DNA of 8,151 nt from assembly GCA_002482775.1 (NCBI GenBank), contig DLGQ01000022.1:2418-10568 (forward strand), in the 5' to 3' direction. A program made the position numbers and the translations under genes. This document shows, piece after piece, positions 1 through 6,587 of the stretch. Position 1 is the first letter of the stretch. Each line of letters begins with the position of its first letter. Below the pieces are notes generated by a model. It saw only the letters and a program-made list of their open reading frames with translations, was not told the origin of the DNA and made no database searches. Origin of the DNA: Flavobacteriales bacterium UBA7690 (GTDB lineage Bacteria; Bacteroidota; Bacteroidia; Flavobacteriales_F; PHOS-HE28).

Positions 1-1805
1 TGGACGGCGTGAACCCTTCGGCAATGGAGGGCAAGGTGAGCGGGTCATTCGGCCGCATGCGTGGCATGATAGGCTCGCTAGCTGCGCCGCTTGTCGGTGC
101 CTTCGCTGTTAGTGGCCTCACCATGTTCGCCGGAGACCTGGTGCGCTCGGCCGGTGCCGCGCAGCAGTTCGATACGGCCCTCACCAACATGCTCCAGAGC
201 AAGGGTCGTGCTGACGAGCTGAGCGCACAGGTGAAGTCCTTCGCGGCGACCACGCCCTTCGAACTACCCGAGGTACAGGACGCAACGAAGAAGATGCTGG
301 CGTTCGGCTTCGGTGCCGAGGACACGATACCAACGCTACGCCGCCTTGGTGACGTTGCTGCGGGCCTTGGACAGCCCGTGGGTGACCTTGCCTACCTGTA
401 CGGGACAACGCGCGTCCAGGGGCGTTTGTACACGAACGACTTGATGCAGTTCGCCAACCGAGGCATCCCCATCATTGAGGAACTCGGCAAGGTGCTCGGT
501 GTTAGCCAGGCGCAGGTCAAGAACCTCGTGGAGAAGGGCAAGGTCGGCTTCCCCCAAGTGGAGCAAGTGTTCGCTAACCTGACCGCAACGGGCAGCAAGT
601 TCGGCGGGCTTATGGCCGCACAGAGCTTGACCATCACCGGCCAGATCAGCAACCTGAGCGATGCTTGGGGCCAGTTCAAAACGGACATGGGACTCGCGAT
701 GGCACCGCTCATCACCGGCATCATCGGTGGTCTGTCCAGTGGCATCGACTACCTCCGCGACACGTTCGCTTGGATCACGGCCAACGGCGATACCGTCTTG
801 GACGTACTACAGGGTGCGGCCATTGCTGTGGGCATCTACACCACTGCACTCGCCGTCAACAGTGCTGCAACATTCCTCAATACGCTGGCCCAAGGCGGTG
901 CCGTTGCAGCTCTCGGGTTGACAGCCACGTGGACCACGCTCTCCACTGCTGCCACCAACATTGCAACGGCTGCTCAATGGGCTTGGAACGTTGCTCTATC
1001 AGCCAACCCGATCGGCCTTGTCGTTATCGCCATTGCCGGTCTGGTGGCAGGCGTTGTATGGGCGTGGAACAACTTCGAAGGGTTCCGTGGCGTGGTGATC
1101 GGTGTGTGGGAGGTACTCAAGTCCACGTTCGCCTGGATCATGGACTTCGTTTCACCGATCATCGACGGCCTTGTGATGCAGTGGAACCTCTTCCGCATTG
1201 GGCTTCAGCGTACGTGGGATGTCTTTGTTTCCGGCATCACGACGGTTGGTGAATGGCTCAACGTGTTCTGGGGTTGGATCAAAGGATTCGTGGACAAGGT
1301 CGTGTCGGTCTTCAGCAGTTTGGCGGATACGATGCTCGCGCCATTCCGCTCCGTGTTCAGTGCGCTAGCGAAGATCCCCGGCATGGACAAGTTCATTGGC
1401 ACGGCCAAGGAACTCGGCGGCAAAGTGGGTGCGGCTTTCAGCCGTGGACAAGAGGAGGGACTTGCCTCATTCAAGATCGACAAGGCCGAGGAGAATGGCG
1501 CACCTAAGGCTGCGGATAAAAACGCACTGGCCACTCCCGGCATTTCGGCCAATGCGTTCGCGAAGGGTCAGGACATCGGTGCCGCCGCACTCGTTGGCGG
1601 AGCACCGAAGTCCACCGCGAAGTCCGATGGTGTCACTGTCGGTGGCGATGCAAAGGGCAGCGGACGGACGATCACGATGGACATCAAGATCACGAACAAC
1701 ATCGCCATGCCACGTGATGGCAACATGGGCGTGCGTGAACTTGCCGAGAAGGTCACCGCAGCCATCGTGAACAAGATGAACGATGCACAATTCGCCATGG
1801 GCTGA
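1..1805 (+). CDS. Phage tail tape measure protein (5' partial)
   Basis: Sets tail length during tube assembly and is expelled through the tube at infection (family knowledge). The reading frame is open to the left window edge (codons GAC GGC precede the GTG at 9), so this GTG is probably internal and the true start lies upstream. Counting from it, 598 residues are visible. Residues 47-205 match the N-terminal tape measure domain, with TTPFELPEV at 81-89 and a signature stretch at 131-154 (YGTTRVQG...NRGIP). Hydrophobic segments follow at about 229-249, 262-303 and 333-356; the last (NPIGLVVIAIAG) is typical of phage tape measures. A low-complexity Ala/Gly/Lys region at about 480-555 leads to a C-terminus with ITNNI and a short helix. 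The stop overlaps the next start by one base (TGATG). At roughly 1.5 angstrom per residue, 598 residues give a tail of at least about 90 nm; this is an estimate. Confidence 0.9.
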   Translation, partial: DGVNPSAMEGKVSGSFGRMRGMIGSLAAPLVGAFAVSGLTMFAGDLVRSAGAAQQFDTALTNMLQSKGRADELSAQVKSFAATTPFELPEVQDATKKMLAFGFGAEDTIPTLRRLGDVAAGLGQPVGDLAYLYGTTRVQGRLYTNDLMQFANRGIPIIEELGKVLGVSQAQVKNLVEKGKVGFPQVEQVFANLTATGSKFGGLMAAQSLTITGQISNLSDAWGQFKTDMGLAMAPLITGIIGGLSSGIDYLRDTFAWITANGDTVLDVLQGAAIAVGIYTTALAVNSAATFLNTLAQGGAVAALGLTATWTTLSTAATNIATAAQWAWNVALSANPIGLVVIAIAGLVAGVVWAWNNFEGFRGVVIGVWEVLKSTFAWIMDFVSPIIDGLVMQWNLFRIGLQRTWDVFVSGITTVGEWLNVFWGWIKGFVDKVVSVFSSLADTMLAPFRSVFSALAKIPGMDKFIGTAKELGGKVGAAFSRGQEEGLASFKIDKAEENGAPKAADKNALATPGISANAFAKGQDIGAAALVGGAPKSTAKSDGVTVGGDAKGSGRTITMDIKITNNIAMPRDGNMGVRELAEKVTAAIVNKMNDAQFAMG

Positions 1806-2446
1806 TGGAGGTGCCACGCTTCAATATCCCATCAGCACTTGCGCTGCTCTACGGCATAGCTCGCCCAATCGCATTCCCCGGCGCATCCACCCAAGCGGAA
1901 TCGGAGAACCCGGATATCACGTTCGCGGGTGTACGCATTGTGCCGGACGACGAGGCGCGGTCCACCAGCCACATCGGTACGCCCATCTTCCACCCCATCA
2001 CGCTGCGTGGTGGAACCTACAAGAGCTACGACCACCAAGGCCGAGTGGTCGACACGCAGATAGGCGACTTGCGCTTACCCATCAGCTCCGTGGTGGAGAT
2101 GAGCAGCACGAAGGTGATCACCAAGACACAGGTGAGCGCGAGTAGCGCCAGCGTTAAGGAGGTGTACGGCTTCGGCGATTGGGATATCCGCATCACCGGC
2201 ATTCTGTTCGATGAGCAGACACACCCACATGGCGCTGGAACGGTGGAGACGATGGAGGCTCGCCTGTTGGAGTTCGATGAGCTGGCTGACAGTATCGGCA
2301 TCGATGCTGACCTGTTCAACCGGCGGGGTATCGACCGCATTGTCATCCGCTCCATCAACTTCCAAGCGATCCCCGGAAAGCCTCGCATGATCGGTTACCA
2401 AATGCAGTGCGAATCCGATGCACCCATCGAACTGTTGATCCAATGA
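1805..2446 (+). CDS. DUF6046-type tail/baseplate protein
   Basis: A 213-residue protein that I recognise as resembling the DUF6046 family, common between the tape measure and hub genes of Bacteroidota phages. Visible hallmarks are a Gly/Ile-rich N-terminal segment, LRLPISSVVEM near residues 88-98, and a beta-hairpin-like stretch at 118-136 (KEVYGFGDWDIRITGILFD). The pattern aromatic/charged-x-I-x-I-x-G recalls the opening strands of gpU-like and DNA-circularisation-like tail proteins. By position it corresponds to Mu gp43, so a role linking the tape measure or tube end to the hub is likely; that is inference. No signal peptide or membrane segment is seen. The ATG at 1805 overlaps the preceding stop by one base and has no Shine-Dalgarno sequence, so translation is probably coupled. 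The 3' end overlaps the next gene by 4 nt (ATGA). The family assignment is from memory of its sequence style. Confidence 0.7.
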   Translation: MEVPRFNIPSALALLYGIARPIAFPGASTQAESENPDITFAGVRIVPDDEARSTSHIGTPIFHPITLRGGTYKSYDHQGRVVDTQIGDLRLPISSVVEMSSTKVITKTQVSASSASVKEVYGFGDWDIRITGILFDEQTHPHGAGTVETMEARLLEFDELADSIGIDADLFNRRGIDRIVIRSINFQAIPGKPRMIGYQMQCESDAPIELLIQ

Positions 2447-2643
2447 TGCACCATCACGACGAACACCTCACTGTTGCGCTCAGCATCTTGGCGGGCACCG
2501 CTACCTGGATCGCTGACCCCAACGTGTGGCGAGCGCTCGCGGTGGCCGCTGCGTGTGGCTTCATCGGGGGTGTGGCCAAGGCAGCAGGGTTCTGGGCATG
2601 GAACAAGGTGCGTGAGCATCGCAACAAGGCGAAGAAGGGATGA
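2443..2643 (+). CDS. Small membrane protein, possible holin-like
   Basis: A 66-residue protein starting at the ATG at 2443, which overlaps the preceding stop (ATGA). An in-frame ATG at 2407 would add a polar extension inside the upstream gene and is less likely. The sequence begins with a His-rich MMHHHDEH, has a hydrophobic segment at about 9-22 (VALSILAGTATWI), a second at about 31-53 (ALAVAAACGFIGGVAKAAGF), and a basic tail (KVREHRNKAKKG). Two short membrane segments and a positive C-terminus would suit a small holin, but no endolysin or spanin gene lies beside it. It sits between two baseplate genes, so a tail-tip or membrane-channel role is equally open. It overlaps the hub gene by 4 nt. 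No family was recognised; the existence of the gene is supported by its tight overlaps on both sides. Confidence 0.65.
   Translation: MMHHHDEHLTVALSILAGTATWIADPNVWRALAVAAACGFIGGVAKAAGFWAWNKVREHRNKAKKG
2626..2638 (+). promoter_or_regulatory. Purine-rich ribosome binding site of hub gene
   Basis: AAGG at 2626-2629 lies 10 nt before the ATG at 2640, and a second run, AGAAGG at 2633-2638, lies just before it. This is one of only two convincing Shine-Dalgarno-like sites in the window. The second run is too close for the ATG at 2640 but would suit the in-frame ATG at 2652, so either start is possible. The site also encodes the Lys-rich tail of the small membrane protein, which may itself explain the purines. 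Confidence 0.35.
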
Positions 2644-3608
2644 CGCTTGCGATGTGCTGCCATATCACTTTCCCAGCGAACGACCGACGCGGCATCATAG
2701 AGCTGCGTCAGGTGTCCAGCGTGGAGGTGAGCAGCAGTATCCAGGACGTATGCCAATCGGCAACGATCACACTGCCCCGGAACATCCCTGCATTCCTCAA
2801 CAGTGAATTGAAACAGCTCATTCGTCGTGGTGACGAAGTGAGCATCTCTTTGGGTTACGACGGCGACCTGCGCGTGGTGGAGTTTTCTGGTTTGGCCACC
2901 CGCGTGGGCGCCGACGTTCCCGTTATGATCGAATGCAAGGACCGGCTTTGGAAAGTGCTTCAAGAGCCATTCCACAAGGCGTACAAGAACGCGTGGATAC
3001 CGGAGCTTCTCGAAGACCTGGTGGGCGGTAAGTTGCTCTACGAAGCAATCGATGCGCGCGTAGGTCCGCTGCGTGTGGTGAAGGGTAAGAAGGGCGACGT
3101 CTTCAAGGCGCTCAAGGACGAATTCGGACTGGTCACCTACCTGAAGGGCGATACTGTGTTCTGCGGAGTGCTCTTCGATGCCAATGCGCGCACTGCAACG
3201 TATGCCCTGGAGCGCAACGTGAAGAGTAGCGACCTCGTGTACAGGACCGCTGATGAGGTGAGCCTGAAGGTGACCGCCACCAGCATCAAAAAGGATGGCA
3301 GCAAGATCGAAGCAGTGGTGGGCGATCCCGAGGGCGAAACGCGTACACTGAACTACTACGGCATCACCTCCAAGGAGGAGCTGGAGAAGATCGCGAAGGT
3401 TGACCTGGAGAAGTTCAAGTTCGATGGTTATGAGGGAGGCCTAAAGGGCTTCGGCCTGCCCGTTTGCCAACATGGCGACAAGGTCCAGCTCACCAGCTCC
3501 GATCATCCAGAGCGTGATGGATTGTACCTCGCCGAATCGGTCACGGTGTCCTTCGGCCCCGATGGCTTCCAACGTGACATCAAACTGGCGCAGCAATGGA
3601 CAGCTTAG
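2640..3608 (+). CDS. Baseplate hub protein (late control D / Mu gp44-like)
   Basis: A 322-residue trimeric hub candidate that would join the tail tube to the spike, as P2 gpD, Mu gp44 and T4 gp27 do. The N-terminal part (about 1-110) is beta-rich, with a tube-like domain pattern (VEVSSSIQDVCQSATITLPR, then GDEVSISLGYDG). A middle region (about 140-190) has the FKALKDEFGLVTYLKGD stretch usual for this family. The C-terminal region at about 228-270 (GETRTLNYYGITSKEELE, then a basic helix and YEGGLKGFG) matches the typical D-protein segment in which a helix precedes the strand leading to LPVCQHGDKVQL. The end (FQRDIKLAQQW) is also typical. The gene starts 4 nt inside the membrane protein gene and runs 13 nt into the spike gene, the order seen in Mu and P2. 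Alternatives within contractile tails are few. Confidence 0.78.
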   Translation: MTLAMCCHITFPANDRRGIIELRQVSSVEVSSSIQDVCQSATITLPRNIPAFLNSELKQLIRRGDEVSISLGYDGDLRVVEFSGLATRVGADVPVMIECKDRLWKVLQEPFHKAYKNAWIPELLEDLVGGKLLYEAIDARVGPLRVVKGKKGDVFKALKDEFGLVTYLKGDTVFCGVLFDANARTATYALERNVKSSDLVYRTADEVSLKVTATSIKKDGSKIEAVVGDPEGETRTLNYYGITSKEELEKIAKVDLEKFKFDGYEGGLKGFGLPVCQHGDKVQLTSSDHPERDGLYLAESVTVSFGPDGFQRDIKLAQQWTA

Positions 3609-4096
3609 AGAAGCTCAAGCGCGCCATCATTGAGCAGGTCAAGTCGCACGTGCCGGTGCAGACGATGTGGGCGGAATGCGCCTCCACCAACGTTGAGCAA
3701 GGAACAATGGTAGCCAAGGCCGAAGGCCTCGAATACGATGACGTTCTGCTCGGACTTGGTCCCGACATCACTGTGCCCGAAGTGGGTAGCAAAGTGTTGG
3801 TCGGGATCGTGGAGAATCAGCGCGAGGCGACCTTCCTGATCTTCGCTGAGAAGATCACACTGAAGCGACTGAATGGCGACGTTCATGGAGGCTTGGTGAA
3901 GGCCGAAAGTGTGACTGCGGAACTGAACGCGCTACGGCAGGAGCTGAACACGTTGAAGAGCCTTTTCACCGGCTTTGTTCCTGTGCCCGGAGACGGTGGC
4001 GCCGCGCTGAAGGTTACGGTGGCCACGTGGGCCGCTGCTACGTTAACTCCAGTGGTCAGCCAGTCATTGCAAAACCCGATCGTAACCCATGGATGA
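3596..4096 (+). CDS. Baseplate spike / puncturing protein (Mu gp45/gpV-like)
   Basis: A 166-residue protein in the place where Mu gp45 and P2 gpV lie, directly after the hub. Residues 33-90 look like a small OB-fold: alternating hydrophobic strands with PEVGSKVLVGIVEN at 61-74 and an FLIFAEKITLK strand at 80-90. Residues 103-124 form a leucine-spaced helix (SVTAELNALRQELNTLKSLF) that could be a trimeric coiled coil. After a PVPGDGG turn comes a C-terminal Ala/Thr-rich segment ending in NPIVTHG. A THG terminus recalls the histidine-bearing tips of membrane-piercing spikes, but there is no clear HxH motif, so metal binding is uncertain. The function is to lead the tail tip through the outer membrane. 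The start has no Shine-Dalgarno sequence and lies 13 nt inside the hub gene, so translation is likely coupled. The gene overlaps the next by 8 nt. Confidence 0.65.
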   Translation: MDSLEKLKRAIIEQVKSHVPVQTMWAECASTNVEQGTMVAKAEGLEYDDVLLGLGPDITVPEVGSKVLVGIVENQREATFLIFAEKITLKRLNGDVHGGLVKAESVTAELNALRQELNTLKSLFTGFVPVPGDGGAALKVTVATWAAATLTPVVSQSLQNPIVTHG

Positions 4097-4370
4097 GCGC
4101 GACATCCTCGTAGACGATGAAGGTGCGATGATCATTCGCAACGGCACCTTCGCGACTGGCGAAAGCCTTACCCAGGAAGTCGGGTTGATCCTCTTGACCA
4201 ACAAAGGCGAGATCCGGCACGACATGCTTTGCGGCTGTGACCTGCGCCGCAAAGTGAATGGGCGGTTGACGCAGTCGCAGTTGGACCAGATCATCAAGGT
4301 TCAACTGGAGCGCGACGGCAAGAACTACAACGACCTGAAGAACGGCATCATACTGCGAACCAATGCCTAG
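4089..4370 (+). CDS. Baseplate wedge protein (Mu gp46 / gp25-like)
   Basis: A 93-residue protein matching the Mu gp46/P2 gpW/T4 gp25 class, which builds the inner baseplate wedge and starts sheath polymerisation. It opens with the typical DILVDDEGAMIIRNGTF (residues 5-21), followed by the conserved stretch at 29-50: QEVGLILLTNKGEIRHD, then the M-L-C-G-C turn where relatives have P-x-x-G. The C-terminal helix (LTQSQLDQIIKVQLERDGKN) is also usual. Its length is close to that of related proteins. It lies between spike and LysM genes with 8-nt overlaps on each side and no Shine-Dalgarno sequence at its start. In Mu this gene is followed directly by gp47; here two other genes intervene. Confidence 0.78.
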   Translation: MDERDILVDDEGAMIIRNGTFATGESLTQEVGLILLTNKGEIRHDMLCGCDLRRKVNGRLTQSQLDQIIKVQLERDGKNYNDLKNGIILRTNA

Positions 4371-4671
4371 GACGATCATCGTTGAACCCGGCCAGAGCTT
4401 GGAGGATATCGCCCTTCAGGAGTACGGCAACATCGATGGTGTGCGGTTCATCGTGTTTGATAACGAATCCGTGTTCGTCGATGGTTTCTGTACACGACTG
4501 GAGCCAGGTTCCGCGCTAGTCATCCGCGACACGCCCATTGACCTGCCAGTCTTCAACACTGCGAGAAAGATCCGCGTCGTTCCCGCTACGCTGGGTGAGT
4601 ACGGACCTCCCCCGATCGGTCCGGGAGGCGACTACAATGACGACTACAATAACGACCACGACATCAGCTAA
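4363..4671 (+). CDS. LysM-domain tail protein with acidic tail
   Basis: A 102-residue protein with one LysM-like domain at about residues 4-55: TIIVEPGQSLEDIALQEYGN gives the first strand and helix, RFIVFDNE the second helix, and LEPGSALVI at 46-54 the closing strand. LysM proteins of tails (P2 gpX, T4 gp53) connect tube, baseplate and hub rather than digest the wall, so a structural role is most likely. A linker with PPPIGPGG leads to a very acidic end, DYNDDYNNDHDIS at 90-102, encoded in part by a 12-bp tandem duplication. The tail could bind a divalent metal or a basic partner; this is inference. The start overlaps the wedge gene by 8 nt. The stop is followed by only 5 nt before the fibre gene. 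Confidence 0.75.
   Translation: MPRTIIVEPGQSLEDIALQEYGNIDGVRFIVFDNESVFVDGFCTRLEPGSALVIRDTPIDLPVFNTARKIRVVPATLGEYGPPPIGPGGDYNDDYNNDHDIS
4630..4653 (+). repeat. 12-bp in-frame tandem duplication in LysM gene
   Basis: GACTACAATGAC at 4630-4641 is followed at once by GACTACAATAAC at 4642-4653, differing at one base. The unit keeps the reading frame and encodes DYND then DYNN. It looks like a recent slippage or duplication event in the acidic C-terminal tail. Confidence 0.8.
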
Positions 4672-4676
4672 GCGCC

Positions 4677-5741
4677 ATGCCTACCTACACATTCTCTACC
4701 CTAGCTGAGCTGACCCAGCACATCATCGACAACATCAAGCTCAATGGGAACGGCGATATCGGTGGCCAGCTTCACCAAGATGTGATGGTGACCACAGTTT
4801 GGTCGCTGCTGAACATTGCGAACTCCGTTCCTCCATCGACCGTCAATCAGTTCCCTGCGTGGAGCAACGCCACGGTGTACGATGGAGGCATTGAGCGCAT
4901 CGTGAGCCACGCGGGAGCGCTGTGGTTGTTCGTTTCCGCTACTGATAACACGGGCACCACTCCGGGCACCAACGAACTGGTGTGGCGCAGGATCAGTTCC
5001 TCCGAGCTCGCTCACATTCGCAACCAGGATCAGTTCCTCGACTTTGGTGGACCGTTCCAGGTATCCGCCCAGGAGATACGTGCGATGGTAACCGGCGAGA
5101 ACAGCTACTGGATCCGTCCGATCAACAATGCATTGCCTGCCCCAACAGGTAGTGAGGTCGATGGAACGCGCTACATCGTTTCCGCCGGGGCGACTGGCGT
5201 ATTTGCCGGGCATGACAAGCAGATCGCTGAGCGTGTTAACGGTGCGTGGGAGTACACCGACCCGATCGAGGGTCTGACCGTTCAGCGCACCAATAACGCG
5301 TGGCTGTATAAGTACTTCAATGGAAACTGGTCGGTCTTCAATTTCGCGGCCATTCCTAACCTGACTTCGATACTAGCGGCCTCGGATGCCTCATCTCGAT
5401 TGATCATGGCGGGGTCGGTTGTTAGGACCGAGTCATTCACATACCATAACACGGGCGGTGGCACGTACAACATCACGGGGCTTCTCGGCAATCTCAAGTT
5501 GGCCCTGAATGCAGATGTGGTGATCACTCATCCCGGCGTGGCGACCGGAACCGAGTTGGTGTTGGTTCTGATAGGGTCGGGATCTACTCGCAACATCACG
5601 TGGACCGCCACGAAGTTCTCCACCCTCGCAGGGTTGACCCTTCCGGCGACCATCGCAGCTGGTGCAATTCACTTCATCCGATTCATCGCCATCGAGGGCC
5701 GCTTATGCGCCGTCAATAGCGCTCTGGTTCAAAACGTATAA
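4677..5741 (+). CDS. Multi-domain tail fibre / receptor-binding protein (DUF2793-like)
   Basis: A 354-residue protein with four visible modules. Residues 9-45 hold a helix with NGNGDIGGQLHQDV, a motif I associate with the virion-anchoring end of Bacteroidota phage fibres. Residues 60-106 (PAWSNATVYDGG...ALWLFVSA...PGTNELVWRRI) resemble small aromatic carbohydrate-binding modules of the CBM5/12 type. Residues 153-221 (LPAPTGSEVDGTRYIV, then GATGVFAGHDKQIAE, NGAWEY and NGNWS) match the DUF2793 pattern of tail proteins. Residues 222-354 form a beta-rich C-terminus with NITWTATKFSTLAG and LPATIAAGAIHFIRF, like receptor-binding head domains. It probably adsorbs to surface glycan. It is the only gene here with gaps on both sides (5 and 3 nt) and lies where Mu has no gene, so it looks like an exchangeable cassette. 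No Shine-Dalgarno sequence precedes its ATG. It could also be a baseplate decoration protein. Confidence 0.65.
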   Translation: MPTYTFSTLAELTQHIIDNIKLNGNGDIGGQLHQDVMVTTVWSLLNIANSVPPSTVNQFPAWSNATVYDGGIERIVSHAGALWLFVSATDNTGTTPGTNELVWRRISSSELAHIRNQDQFLDFGGPFQVSAQEIRAMVTGENSYWIRPINNALPAPTGSEVDGTRYIVSAGATGVFAGHDKQIAERVNGAWEYTDPIEGLTVQRTNNAWLYKYFNGNWSVFNFAAIPNLTSILAASDASSRLIMAGSVVRTESFTYHNTGGGTYNITGLLGNLKLALNADVVITHPGVATGTELVLVLIGSGSTRNITWTATKFSTLAGLTLPATIAAGAIHFIRFIAIEGRLCAVNSALVQNV

Positions 5742-5744
5742 GCC

Positions 5745-6587
5745 ATGTCAGCCAGCACTGAAGAGGTATATGCCCACATGGCCAGCGCGGCAACCGAGCA
5801 GGCCGCATTGGCAGCGCTTTCACCGAACCCCGACAGCCCGCTCACACTCGCGACCGATGCGTCGTCAGGTAGCAGGGTGAGCATTCATCGTTTGCTGATG
5901 CGCGTGGTGGCGTACTGCATGGTGCGCCAGCAGGATCTGTTCGACCGCTTCAGGACGGAGGTTGCCGACCTCGCCAAGGATGGCCACTACGGCACCAGGC
6001 GCTGGTTCGTTGCCAAGGCAAAGGCATTCCAGTACGGTGACACGCTGGTATTCTCCGACCTCGATGCAGGTTATGCAACGGTCAACCCGGCCGCTCGTAT
6101 CATCACCCACGCGGCGGTCGTGGAACTGGCGAACAATGTGATCGTTAAGGTGGCCAAGGCTGCTGGTACCGGACTGGTGAAGCTCACGGCCACAGAGCGC
6201 ACCGCCGTGAATGACTACTTCCAAGCACTGCGCCCACCTGTGCAGGTTACCGTCCTGACCGCAGACGCTGACCGTATCCGGCTCAGCGGTGCGGTCGTGT
6301 TCGATGGCCAACAGCCTCTCTCGGGCGTTCAGGCAGGCGTTCAACTCGCACTGACCCAATACCTCCAGTCCTTGGCGTTCGGGGGCGTGGTGCGAATCAG
6401 TGACCTCAAGGCGGCGATCCTCGCCGTACCGGGTGTGGTCGATGTGCGCCTGAGCTTGGTGGAGGTGCGTACCACCGGTCCGTGGACGAACATCCCACGC
6501 GTTCACTACACATATGCTGGCCACGCCGTCATCGATCCGGCATACCCCATCACAAGCACGCTCTCCTGGCAGGTAGGTGACGTATGA
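5745..6587 (+). CDS. Baseplate J-like protein (Mu gp47 equivalent)
   Basis: A 280-residue outer wedge protein. Relatives (P2 gpJ, Mu gp47, T4 gp6) form the ring that transmits the contraction signal. The version here is the Bacteroidota type: GTRRWFVAKAKAFQYGDTLV at 83-102 followed by YATVNPAARIITHAAVVE, then VIVKVAKAAGTGLVKLTATE, a repeated beta-alpha domain with IRLSGAVVFDGQQPL, a helix (VQLALTQYLQSLAFGGVV) and IAVPGV-type strand AILAVPGVVDVRLSLVEV. The C-terminal HYTYAGHAVIDPAYP also suits this group. It starts 3 nt after the fibre gene stop without a Shine-Dalgarno sequence. It ends with an ATGA overlap with the next gene, the arrangement expected for the J and I pair. Confidence 0.78.
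   Translation: MSASTEEVYAHMASAATEQAALAALSPNPDSPLTLATDASSGSRVSIHRLLMRVVAYCMVRQQDLFDRFRTEVADLAKDGHYGTRRWFVAKAKAFQYGDTLVFSDLDAGYATVNPAARIITHAAVVELANNVIVKVAKAAGTGLVKLTATERTAVNDYFQALRPPVQVTVLTADADRIRLSGAVVFDGQQPLSGVQAGVQLALTQYLQSLAFGGVVRISDLKAAILAVPGVVDVRLSLVEVRTTGPWTNIPRVHYTYAGHAVIDPAYPITSTLSWQVGDV
6571..6578 (+). promoter_or_regulatory. Possible Shine-Dalgarno site for gpI-like gene
   Basis: AGGTAGGT lies 5 nt before the ATG at 6584. It is the second of two SD-like sites in the window. It is also coding sequence (Gln-Val-Gly) and the downstream start overlaps the stop, so coupling alone could suffice. Confidence 0.3.

Noticed and set aside
665..1252. 195-residue + strand frame inside the tape measure gene
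   Set aside because: It is full of Cys, His and Arg, typical of an out-of-frame reading of G+C-rich coding DNA, and lies wholly inside a well-supported gene.
2407..2442. Upstream in-frame ATG extending the small membrane protein by 12 residues
   Set aside because: The extension lies inside the DUF6046-type gene and is polar; the ATG at 2443 gives the ATGA junction seen repeatedly in this operon.
4363..4671. LysM protein as a wall-degrading or peptidoglycan-binding lysis enzyme
   Set aside because: There is no catalytic domain; single-LysM proteins in baseplate operons are structural tail components.
4701..5213. 170-residue open frame on the - strand
   Set aside because: It is antisense to the fibre gene and has the composition of a shadow frame; no family likeness and no operon context on that strand.
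5930..5940. GCAGGATCTGT also found at 8072-8082, next to the 23-bp repeats
   Set aside because: The 11-base match falls in conserved coding sequence of the J-like gene and the following bases diverge; chance is the simplest explanation.
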